Of a DNA stretch of 8,279 bases, positions 1 to 6,455 are shown one piece after another. Below the pieces are notes generated by a model. That model was not told the DNA's origin. It saw nothing but the letters and a program-made list of their open reading frames with translations, and did no database searches. Origin of the DNA: Methylomarinum sp. (GTDB lineage: Bacteria; Pseudomonadota; Gammaproteobacteria; Methylococcales; Methylomonadaceae); the NCBI GenBank assembly GCA_013139755.1, contig WTAG01000093.1:1-8279 (forward strand). The letters run 5' to 3'. Numbering within the stretch: the first letter of the stretch is position 1; each line of letters opens with the position of its first letter. The translations under genes were made by a program, and so were the position numbers.

Positions 1-2154
1 ATGATTAAATTTATAGTTACCGATTACTTCTCTTAATTTTTCAGCAAGTATGGCTGCACTCTCTCTACTTGGCTCTGGACATATAATCAAAAACTCTTCC
101 CCCCCCCATCGCCCCAAGGTATCAACCGAACGAATGTTATCCTGTAGCAGCTTAGCAACTTCTTTAAGGCCGTAGTCACCCACAAGATGACCATGCTCAT
201 CATTAACGCGCTTAAAGTAATCAATGTCTAATAGAATGATACTAAATGCTTGTTTATAACGTACGGCTAAATCCAAAGAATGCTCAAGCTGGTAATCCAG
301 TTTTATACGATTAAATATACCTGTTAATTTATCGGTCACAGATTGATGTTCTAAAATCCGGTTATATTTTTTAAGCTTCAAGTGATAATAAATAAAAATA
401 CAAAAAATCACGGAAATCACAGCTAATACCCTGATAAGCATTGTGTAATCTGTACCTAACTCGTAATTAATAGCAATCCAACGATTGGTAATATCTTGCC
501 GTTCATTTTCACTCATTCGGTTAATCGCTTTATTAAAAACACTCATTAATAAAGGCTCATCATTACGCGTACCCACCCCCAATTGCCACATTTGATCCAG
601 TTTTCCAGCAATTTTAAGTTCACCGACATAACTTTTCTGAAATGCATACGCAACACCGGGCAATGAACTGACCATACCAAATAATTGTTTTTTATTTACC
701 AGGTCTAATCCAGCTTTCAAGCTATCGACTTCGACCAGGTTAATCTCAGGATATTGCAGCCGTAACAATTCGGCATAAGCATAACCTTTTTGAATACCCA
801 ACTTTTTATTAAGGATGCTTTTTATATCAGGCACATAAATCTGCTCATGTCCTGTAGCTACCACTAAAGGAAAAGTAAGATAAGGTTGAGTAAAATCAAG
901 GAATTTTTCTCTGTCTGGTGTCGCCATAACTAAAGAAAAAATATCGCATTTGCGTTGTTTTCCAAGCGCTAAAGATTCCATCCAGGTACTGCTGGGTATT
1001 AACTTAATGGGAATATTTATCTTTTTAGAAAACAGCTTAATAAAATCAGCACTCAGTCCAACATGTTTGCCATTTTCTATTTTTTCATACGGCATCCAAT
1101 CGGGATCGACACACATTGTTAGTTGCTGTTTTTTATCTAAATACTGCTGCTCTTCTTCAGTTAATTCAATTGGATTGCTTTGCGTACCAGAAAATATAAA
1201 TTTTTTACCTAATGATTTATTAGGCAGCGCATTTAATCGACTGTATCGATTTTTTGTAAACTCTACTATTTCAGGTGAGATACTACCAATCTCGTATAGC
1301 TCAGGTTTAATCAATTCTTCTGTTTTTTGTGCTTCAAACAACAAAGCCGCTTTAGATTTTCGATTGCTATAGCCTTTTAAAATAAGATCAACAATTTCCT
1401 CTTTATGAGCCAAAGCATATTGCCAACCTTTTTTACTGGCCTCTAAAAATCGCCTTACTCTATCAGGGTTGTTATCTACCTCGATCTCAGAGCTAAATAA
1501 ATTGACATCCAAAGAGTAGACGCCATATTCAGCAGGGTTTATCAGGTTATAGGCAATTCCACTTTGCTCAATCTCAAATAATTCATTTGAAACAAAGACA
1601 CTCATCGCATCGACTTTGCCATCAATAAAGTCCTGCGCATTAAAGCCATGAGGCACTTGGGTAATGCGATCGACAGGTACATTTTTTTCTTGTAATAACA
1701 ACCCAACAGCTGTTTTTCTTAAATCACCCCTTCCAATCATCGCCCGTTTACCAATTAAATCATGAGGTGTTTTTATAGATGGGTGCGTTACCAAAGCCAG
1801 TGCATTTTGCTTAAAATAACTCGCCAGCAGTACCACTGGATAATTATTTACACGATCAATAATAATTTGTGCGGATGCCACACCATAAGTCGCTTTACCT
1901 GTTAAAACATCTTGCAACATATCGGTCGTTTCATTTCGCTCCTTTATATCAACATCAAGCCCTGCTTGTTGATAATAGCCCTGCGCTTTAGCTGCATAAA
2001 AACCTGCAAATTCAAATTGATGCTTCCACTCTAATTGCAATATTACTTTTTCTAAAGCAAAAACAGGCGAACTAAATATCGTTAATACCGAAAAAAAACT
2101 AATAATAAATAGCTTCGTATATGTCCGTATATTACAAAAGGGCTTAAAGGTCAT
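1..2154 (-). CDS. Diguanylate cyclase with two periplasmic solute-binding domains (3' end cut by window edge)
   Basis: This predicted inner-membrane sensor makes c-di-GMP from two GTP. Reading the minus strand from the ATG at 2154 gives 718 open codons to the window edge. Residues 14-33 form a signal peptide with a likely cut after VFA. Residues 36-255 look like an NMT1/THI5 binding domain (LEWKHQFEFAGFYAAKAQGY near the start). Residues 345-565 look like a family 3 (amino-acid-type) binding domain. Residues 572-592 are a membrane helix. A GGDEF domain starts near 605: metal-site segment LLDIDYFKRVND, active-site motif GGEEF at 684-688, and product-inhibition I-site RSVD at 675-678 with the expected five-residue spacing. 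About 45-50 residues are missing. These features predict an active, feedback-inhibited enzyme. The start overlaps the upstream gene's stop by four bases, so translation is probably coupled. The combination of binding domains with GGDEF is a known sensor style; the ligands are unknown. Confidence 0.93.
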   Translation of the reverse strand, partial: MTFKPFCNIRTYTKLFIISFFSVLTIFSSPVFALEKVILQLEWKHQFEFAGFYAAKAQGYYQQAGLDVDIKERNETTDMLQDVLTGKATYGVASAQIIIDRVNNYPVVLLASYFKQNALALVTHPSIKTPHDLIGKRAMIGRGDLRKTAVGLLLQEKNVPVDRITQVPHGFNAQDFIDGKVDAMSVFVSNELFEIEQSGIAYNLINPAEYGVYSLDVNLFSSEIEVDNNPDRVRRFLEASKKGWQYALAHKEEIVDLILKGYSNRKSKAALLFEAQKTEELIKPELYEIGSISPEIVEFTKNRYSRLNALPNKSLGKKFIFSGTQSNPIELTEEEQQYLDKKQQLTMCVDPDWMPYEKIENGKHVGLSADFIKLFSKKINIPIKLIPSSTWMESLALGKQRKCDIFSLVMATPDREKFLDFTQPYLTFPLVVATGHEQIYVPDIKSILNKKLGIQKGYAYAELLRLQYPEINLVEVDSLKAGLDLVNKKQLFGMVSSLPGVAYAFQKSYVGELKIAGKLDQMWQLGVGTRNDEPLLMSVFNKAINRMSENERQDITNRWIAINYELGTDYTMLIRVLAVISVIFCIFIYYHLKLKKYNRILEHQSVTDKLTGIFNRIKLDYQLEHSLDLAVRYKQAFSIILLDIDYFKRVNDEHGHLVGDYGLKEVAKLLQDNIRSVDTLGRWGGEEFLIICPEPSRESAAILAEKLREVIGNYKFNH
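99..107 (-). repeat. Nine-base poly-G tract inside the GGEEF codons
   Basis: Nine C on the plus strand read as nine G on the coding strand. They cover the end of the Trp683 codon, both glycine codons (GGG GGG) and the first base of Glu686. A gain or loss of one base would frameshift the cyclase in its catalytic motif. As given, the count keeps the frame open. Whether the tract varies in length in cells cannot be seen from one sequence. Confidence 0.9.
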
Positions 2155-4274
2155 TTTAGCGTTTCTCTAGCCCGTTGCTTAAACGCATTAATAGCCGGTA
2201 TAAACAATAAAATAAAAAATACCACAGCTAACAATAACGGCCAAAAAACTGCCTGATTCCATTGTTCTCGTTTATCAACCCTGCTTACCGGGTCAATTCG
2301 TGTGTATTTCAATCGATTATTTGCCATCAAATTGGGTTTTAAGTTTTTATACCAACTATGGAATAAGGAAAAGTTTTTTGGATGAAAACCAAAAATCAAT
2401 GGTGCATCTTGCCTGACAATCGCCTGCATCTGCTGAATTATTTGATAGCGTTGTTCACTATCATCCATATTACGCATTTGTTCAAATAATTGATCAAATT
2501 CTGGGTTATGGTAATTAACAGCATTTTCACCACCATGCTTCACTTTTCCATTTGGGCCATACAATAGGAAAAAAAAGTTTTCAGGGTCTGGATAGTCAGC
2601 ATTCCAGCCCCAGGTGAACAGCTGACCACTGCCGTTACGCATCTTTTCCTGAAATCGGTTGTAATCTGTAGGACGAATAACAAGCTTAATCCCCAGCTTT
2701 TCAAATTGTTTTCTAAACCAATTCATTCTAGGTCGATCATCAACACTCACTGAAGTTGTATCAAAGTACAATATTAAAGATTCCCCCGTTGCAGGGTCAA
2801 TACCTTCTTCATAGCCAGCTTCTGTCATTAATTTTTCAGCTTCTGCAATAGGTTTTCTTCGATACTGTCCATTCACCCAATCATAAATAATAGGATTCAT
2901 TCCTGCCTTACCATCATCATGTCCATATATTGAGGGGGGTATCAACCCTTGAGCTGGAAGGCCTCGGCCATTCATAAAAATAGCAATGTACTCCTCATAA
3001 TCTAAAGCCATGGATATGGCTTGACGTAGCTTTTTAGATCGTATTGAATTCCCCCCTACCACCGAATCCAGCATATTAAACCCCATGTAATAGATAGAGC
3101 TCATTACTGAAGTTTGCAACTGTATATTTTTCTCCTTCATGGCTTGCGTCAATTGCGCATTTCCAGAACCAGAAAACTGTACAGCTTGGTCAAAACTATC
3201 AGAAGAAATACCCGATGCATCATAATACCCTTGTAAAAACTTATTCCAATAAGGAATCGTTTCTTTTTCCAGCATATAAACCACTTTATCTATAAAAGGA
3301 AGCTTTAATCCAGCATCTTTCAATAGCCCATTCGCTTCATCACCCGTTTCACCTTCGACAGGATAGTAATCGTCATGATACAAAGGGTTCTTAATCAAGA
3401 CCATTCGTTGATTCGGATTATTTTCATCCAATAAATAAGGCCCTGTACCCACAGGAAACCAGTCTAAAGTAATATTTTTTTCTTTTAAACCATCTTGCTG
3501 GTAAAACTCATCCGCTTCCCAAGGCATGGGCGCAAAAAAAGGCATTGCCAACCAAAATTTAAATTGTGGATATTTACCTTTAATTCGGATCTTATATCGA
3601 TAACGACTTAATACTTTCAATCCAGTCATATCTGTTGATTTAAGCACTGATAAATCTTTTGACGCTACTGCTTGAGAAAACAGATCAAATCCAACTATAT
3701 AATTTTTCATCAACTCTGCAATCGGGGATTGAATCATAGGATGCGCCAATCGTTTAATCTGATAAACATAATCTGCTGCTTGTAATTCTCGTGATTTTTG
3801 CTCGATAAAATCTTTCAATAGATGAATATTTTCTAAATCAGACAATGTTAATTGTAAATTAGGACTGACAAATGCCGGGTGAGGTTGAAATTGAATACCC
3901 GGTTTTATATCAATAATATAATCAGTATATTCAATCTGAGCATCCAAAAAACTTCCCGTCAATACATTACCTTGCTTATCAAAGTATTCTATTTTTGGCA
4001 TTGTCTTAGCCGTTAATGGCTCTAACTGATAAGGTCTTTTTAAATAATGATATTGATAAGCTGGCTCATAAATTTGTGCAATCAAGCCATATTCATTGGT
4101 ACTGTATGCTACGGCAGGATCTAAGTGCTTAGGCCGTTCAGAAAATGATGAATATAAAACAGATAGACCTTCTTCATTGTCTGAATATGGGTTGTTCAAC
4201 TGAGAAACATCGCAACTACTTAAAAATAGCGCAAAAATAATCAGAAAAAAAGTGGGTATTATTTTTTGTTCCAT
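2151..4274 (-). CDS. Family 5 extracellular solute-binding lipoprotein with C-terminal membrane anchor
   Basis: This is a periplasmic-face binding protein of the OppA/DppA/NikA class (SBP_bac_5), probably for peptides or similar solutes. The signal peptide ends in a lipobox (LSSC, Cys21). The next residue is Asp22, the known inner-membrane retention signal for lipoproteins in enterobacteria. Family features include the N-terminal RPKHLDP segment near 47-53, GTGPYLL at 277-283 and WNADYPDPENF at 557-567. At 707 residues it is longer than OppA (about 540). Residues 676-694 form a hydrophobic helix followed by a basic tail (KQRARETLK), as expected for a C-terminal anchor facing the cytoplasm. 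It is the first gene of a unit with the diguanylate cyclase, and no transporter partner genes are in the window. The start ATG at 4274 gives a complete signal peptide, although the ribosome-binding site is weak. The substrate is unknown. Confidence 0.92.
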   Translation of the reverse strand: MEQKIIPTFFLIIFALFLSSCDVSQLNNPYSDNEEGLSVLYSSFSERPKHLDPAVAYSTNEYGLIAQIYEPAYQYHYLKRPYQLEPLTAKTMPKIEYFDKQGNVLTGSFLDAQIEYTDYIIDIKPGIQFQPHPAFVSPNLQLTLSDLENIHLLKDFIEQKSRELQAADYVYQIKRLAHPMIQSPIAELMKNYIVGFDLFSQAVASKDLSVLKSTDMTGLKVLSRYRYKIRIKGKYPQFKFWLAMPFFAPMPWEADEFYQQDGLKEKNITLDWFPVGTGPYLLDENNPNQRMVLIKNPLYHDDYYPVEGETGDEANGLLKDAGLKLPFIDKVVYMLEKETIPYWNKFLQGYYDASGISSDSFDQAVQFSGSGNAQLTQAMKEKNIQLQTSVMSSIYYMGFNMLDSVVGGNSIRSKKLRQAISMALDYEEYIAIFMNGRGLPAQGLIPPSIYGHDDGKAGMNPIIYDWVNGQYRRKPIAEAEKLMTEAGYEEGIDPATGESLILYFDTTSVSVDDRPRMNWFRKQFEKLGIKLVIRPTDYNRFQEKMRNGSGQLFTWGWNADYPDPENFFFLLYGPNGKVKHGGENAVNYHNPEFDQLFEQMRNMDDSEQRYQIIQQMQAIVRQDAPLIFGFHPKNFSLFHSWYKNLKPNLMANNRLKYTRIDPVSRVDKREQWNQAVFWPLLLAVVFFILLFIPAINAFKQRARETLK

Positions 4275-4284
4275 GTCTTAGCTA

Positions 4285-4313
4285 TCGAATTAAATGACTG
4301 GGCAAGGTATACT
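4285..4313 (+). promoter_or_regulatory. Candidate sigma-70 promoter for fabI
   Basis: TATACT at 4308-4313 is a good -10 box. The hexamer 17 bases upstream (TCGAAT, 4285-4290) is a poor -35 box. Transcription would begin near 4320, giving a leader of about 34 bases before the fabI start. The -10 box shares the palindrome GTATAC with the candidate promoter on the opposite strand. I see no recognisable fatty-acid regulator operator. Confidence 0.38.
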
Positions 4314-4334
4314 TCCGGCTATTCTAACAAACAA
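4306..4334 (-). promoter_or_regulatory. Candidate sigma-70 promoter for the binding-protein/cyclase unit
   Basis: On the minus strand TTGTTT (4334-4329) is followed after 17 bases by TATACC (4311-4306). Transcription would begin near 4299, about 25 bases before the lipoprotein ATG. The spacing is ideal and each box departs from consensus at only one or two positions. This is a visual call in AT-rich DNA. Confidence 0.45.
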
Positions 4335-4353
4335 ACACTTCGGGAGATGAAAA

Positions 4354-5136
4354 ATGGGTTTTATGCAGGGGAAAAAAGTTCTTATTGTCGGTTTGGCCAG
4401 CAACAAGTCAATTGCATGGGGTATCGCTCAAGCCATGTACCGCGAAGGCGCTGAACTTGCTTTTACTTTTCAAAATGAAAAGTTAAAAGAGCGTGTTATT
4501 AAAATGGCAGGCGAATGTGACTCTAACATCACCGTAGAACTTGATGTTTCAAACGATGACCAAATCAATAATGTCTTTAATGAGCTAGGTAATCATTGGG
4601 ATGGCCTGGATTGTATCGTACATTCTGTTGCTTTTGCTCCTCGCGATGCTTTGGATGGTGATTATGTCAACGCTACAACTAGAGAAAATTTCTCTGTTGC
4701 CCACGATATTAGCTCTTACAGCTTTACTGCATTAGCTAAAGCCGGTAGAAGTATGATGCAAGGTCGTAATGGTTCATTACTTACTTTAAGCTACTTAGGT
4801 GCAGAAAGAGCAATCCCTAACTACAATGTCATGGGTGTGGCTAAAGCCAGCTTGGAAGCAAATGTACGTTATATGGCGGCTGCATTAGGTGAAGAAGGTA
4901 TACGTGTTAATGCTGTTTCTGCGGGACCTATCAGAACCTTAGCATCTGCTGGTATTAATAACTTTAGATCTATGTTAAGTAAAGCGGCTGATACTGCACC
5001 AATGAAGAAAAATGTAACCATTGAAGAAGTAGGCAATGCAGCGGCTTTTTTATGTTCTGATTTAGCATCAGGCATAACGGGTGAAATCACTTATGTTGAT
5101 GGCGGTTACAACATTGCGGGAATTGCTGCAGGCTAA
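4354..5136 (+). CDS. fabI: Enoyl-[acyl-carrier-protein] reductase, NADH-dependent
   Basis: FabI reduces the trans-2-enoyl-ACP double bond in the last step of each fatty-acid elongation cycle in the cytoplasm. The 260-residue protein aligns without large gaps to E. coli FabI (262). The Rossmann-type cofactor loop is [11 protein letters not shown] at 13-23. The catalytic pair Tyr157 and Lys164 sits in [13 protein letters not shown], with the second conserved Tyr at 147 in [17 protein letters not shown] at 189-197 and VDGGYNIAG near the end are typical. The start at 4354 is fixed by homology ([13 protein letters not shown] against MGFLSGKRILVTG) and by GGGAG seven bases upstream. Position 93, where Gly changes confer triclosan resistance in E. 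coli, is Ala here; S. aureus FabI naturally has Ala at this site and is triclosan-sensitive, so this does not predict resistance. It is divergent from the binding-protein gene. Confidence 0.98.
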   Translation: MGFMQGKKVLIVGLASNKSIAWGIAQAMYREGAELAFTFQNEKLKERVIKMAGECDSNITVELDVSNDDQINNVFNELGNHWDGLDCIVHSVAFAPRDALDGDYVNATTRENFSVAHDISSYSFTALAKAGRSMMQGRNGSLLTLSYLGAERAIPNYNVMGVAKASLEANVRYMAAALGEEGIRVNAVSAGPIRTLASAGINNFRSMLSKAADTAPMKKNVTIEEVGNAAAFLCSDLASGITGEITYVDGGYNIAGIAAG

Positions 5137-5174
5137 TCAGTCATATTTTTCTGAATGTACTGTGTAAATAAGGA

Positions 5175-5198
5175 GTGAGGATTTAATAACATCCTCAC
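5175..5198. repeat. Perfect 8-bp inverted repeat downstream of fabI
   Basis: GTGAGGAT (5175-5182) and ATCCTCAC (5191-5198) can pair around an eight-base loop. No T-tract follows on either strand, so it is not a classic intrinsic terminator. It could protect the fabI mRNA 3' end, or act as a protein-binding palindrome or the first arm of a leader structure for the following gene. Confidence 0.6.
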
Positions 5199-5231
5199 GC
5201 CTACAAGGCGGAATTTTTACTTTTCCGCCTT
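5198..5231 (+). terminator. Competing hairpins between fabI and SemiSWEET; possible terminator or attenuator
   Basis: AAGGCGGAA (5205-5213) pairs perfectly with TTCCGCCTT (5223-5231) around a nine-base T-rich loop. An alternative small hairpin, CGCCT (5198-5202) with AGGCG (5206-5210), uses the same AGGCG and is followed by GAATTTTTACTTTT, the layout of a short intrinsic terminator. The two folds exclude each other. Either fold could end fabI transcription, and the competition would allow attenuation of the downstream genes. No leader peptide or ligand-binding domain is recognisable. Confidence 0.4.
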
Positions 5232-5268
5232 ACACTACTAACAAACACCTTCCTCTTCTAAATACACC

Positions 5269-5538
5269 ATGAGCGCAACCGAAATCATAGGTTATTGTGC
5301 GGCATTTTTGACCACCTCATCTTTTTTGCCACAAGCTATATTAACGCTAAAAACCAGAAACACCCACTCCCTTTCTTTTAGTATGTACAGCTTATTTACA
5401 ATAGGCGTATTGCTATGGCTAATTTATGGTATTCAAAAAGCGGACTATGCTATTATTTTTGCAAATTCAATCACCCTTTTATTATCCACCTCTATACTTG
5501 GGTTTAAAATTTACAATATGATTTATAAAGAAGGTTAG
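5269..5538 (+). CDS. SemiSWEET family sugar transporter (PQ-loop/MtN3 protein)
   Basis: This small inner-membrane protein has three predicted helices (about 5-25, 37-55 and 60-79), the half-transporter design of SemiSWEETs, which pair as dimers to move sugars down their gradient. The PQ motif is FLPQ at 19-22, in helix 1. The segment after it, THSLSFSMYSLFTIGVLLWLIYG, is shown in the sequence at residues 32-54 and is typical of the family, including Trp50. Asn66 in helix 3 matches the family's usual substrate-pocket asparagine. At 89 residues the length is normal. The ATG at 5269 is preceded by a pyrimidine-rich stretch with no clear ribosome-binding site, unlike its neighbours. Ten bases separate it from the next gene. 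The actual sugar is unknown. Confidence 0.9.
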   Translation: MSATEIIGYCAAFLTTSSFLPQAILTLKTRNTHSLSFSMYSLFTIGVLLWLIYGIQKADYAIIFANSITLLLSTSILGFKIYNMIYKEG

Positions 5539-5548
5539 GAGATTTATT

Positions 5549-5758
5549 ATGAAATTCGTCCCTTGCAATTCTGATTTATGCACTAAAGATGGTACACATT
5601 GTGCTGGCTGTGGTCGATCACATGAGGAAATAGCAGAAACTAAAGCCTTAGTTAATGGCTTAGTCGATTTATCTCAAAAACAAGATTACGAAAATGTTGA
5701 AGACTTTGCTGCCTTCATTCATAAAAACCTGCTAAAAAAGTTACAAAACCCGTCATAA
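5549..5758 (+). CDS. Small four-cysteine protein, DUF1289-like
   Basis: This is a 69-residue protein of unknown function. Its N-terminus has four cysteines, Cys6, Cys11, Cys18 and Cys21 (C-x4-C-x6-C-x2-C), followed by GRSHEEIAE. This resembles DUF1289 proteins, which carry a similar Cys cluster ending in CxGCxRTxxEI, but the first spacings differ, so membership is uncertain. Such a cluster could bind zinc or an Fe-S centre. The C-terminal half looks helical with no membrane segment. Start choice is firm: AGGAG (5537-5541), overlapping the preceding stop codon, lies seven bases before the ATG. The tight spacing to the SemiSWEET gene and the 21-base gap to the nitroreductase gene indicate co-transcription. 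Confidence 0.8.
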   Translation: MKFVPCNSDLCTKDGTHCAGCGRSHEEIAETKALVNGLVDLSQKQDYENVEDFAAFIHKNLLKKLQNPS

Positions 5759-5779
5759 AGTCACCAAAGAGACGCATAA

Positions 5780-6382
5780 ATGGAAACTAAAGATGCTATA
5801 AAGTTACGTCGATCTGTTAAAAATTTCGATGCCAAGCACCGAATGACAGATGAAGAAATTACTGAATTGCTTTCACTGGCGACACTATCACCCACAGCAT
5901 TCAATATCCAGCATTGGCGCTTTGTTGTTGTAAAAGACCCTGAATTAAGAAAACAAATTCGTCTGGCTGCATGGGATCAAGCTCAAGTCACCGATAGCTC
6001 ACTCTTACTTATTCTTTGCGCTGATTTAAAGGCGTGGGAAAAGTTGCCTGAACGGTATTGGAAAAATGCCCCCGAAGAGATACAAGATTTCATACTACCA
6101 GCCATTGATAATTATTATCGAAATAAAGATCAGGTGCAGAGAGATGAAGCCATGCGTTCTTGTGGTATGGCCGCCCAAACCTTAATGCTTTCAGCAAAAT
6201 CCATGGGCTATGACTCTTGCCCTATGGATGGTTTTGATTTTTCTGCCGTTGCAGAACTGATTAATTTACCCAGCGACCATGTCATTACCCTCTTTGTCGC
6301 CATAGGCAAGGGAATGTCTGATGCAGCACCTCGTGCTGGGCAGCTCGCATTAAACGACATTATAATTAAAAATACATTTTAA
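5780..6382 (+). CDS. Nitroreductase-family NAD(P)H-dependent flavoprotein
   Basis: This is a cytoplasmic FMN-dependent oxidoreductase of the nitroreductase fold, 200 residues, normal for the family. The FMN phosphate-binding segment RRSVKNF is at 10-16. The second flavin-contact segment, SPTAFNIQHWRF, is at 37-48. A helix near 127-143 (SCGMAAQTLMLSAKSMGYD) matches the usual C-terminal half of the fold, with SCPMDGFD after it. Arg185 fits the usual C-terminal phosphate contact. Family members reduce nitroaromatics, quinones or flavins, or act in specialised metabolism, so the physiological substrate cannot be read from sequence. The ribosome-binding site AAGAGA ends seven bases before the ATG. 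It is the third gene of the SemiSWEET cluster. Confidence 0.92.
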   Translation: METKDAIKLRRSVKNFDAKHRMTDEEITELLSLATLSPTAFNIQHWRFVVVKDPELRKQIRLAAWDQAQVTDSSLLLILCADLKAWEKLPERYWKNAPEEIQDFILPAIDNYYRNKDQVQRDEAMRSCGMAAQTLMLSAKSMGYDSCPMDGFDFSAVAELINLPSDHVITLFVAIGKGMSDAAPRAGQLALNDIIIKNTF

Positions 6383-6410
6383 ATATTACGCATCGCCTCT
6401 AACATCCACC

Positions 6411-6430
6411 AAAGGAAGTTAAATCCCTTT
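6411..6430 (+). promoter_or_regulatory. Small hairpin covering an upstream Shine-Dalgarno before can
   Basis: AAAGG (6411-6415) can pair with CCTTT (6426-6430) around ten bases. The left arm is part of AAAGGAAG, the best Shine-Dalgarno match in this gap. The right arm overlaps a possible TTG start at 6429. Pairing would hide that site and favour the ATG at 6456. The stem is only five base pairs, so this is tentative. Confidence 0.25.
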
Positions 6431-6455
6431 GAAATCAAATAACAAGAGAACAAAT

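Noticed and set aside
950..1372. Plus-strand open frame of 140 codons
   Set aside because: It lies antisense inside the diguanylate cyclase gene, whose 718-codon minus frame has clear domains; the plus-strand translation has no recognisable features.
4266..4454. Plus-strand open frame spanning the divergent promoter and the start of fabI
   Set aside because: It overlaps fabI out of frame, lacks a ribosome-binding site and resembles no protein family I know.
4627..4650. Ala at the FabI position 93 equivalent as a triclosan-resistance change
   Set aside because: E. coli has Gly there and mutants are resistant, but S. aureus FabI naturally has Ala and is sensitive, so the residue alone does not indicate resistance.
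4869..5090. Minus-strand open frame within fabI
   Set aside because: It is antisense to conserved FabI catalytic-region codons and is explained as a shadow frame.
5482..5490. TTATCCACC, one mismatch from a DnaA box
   Set aside because: It is a single copy inside the SemiSWEET coding sequence, with no cluster of boxes or AT-rich unwinding region around it.
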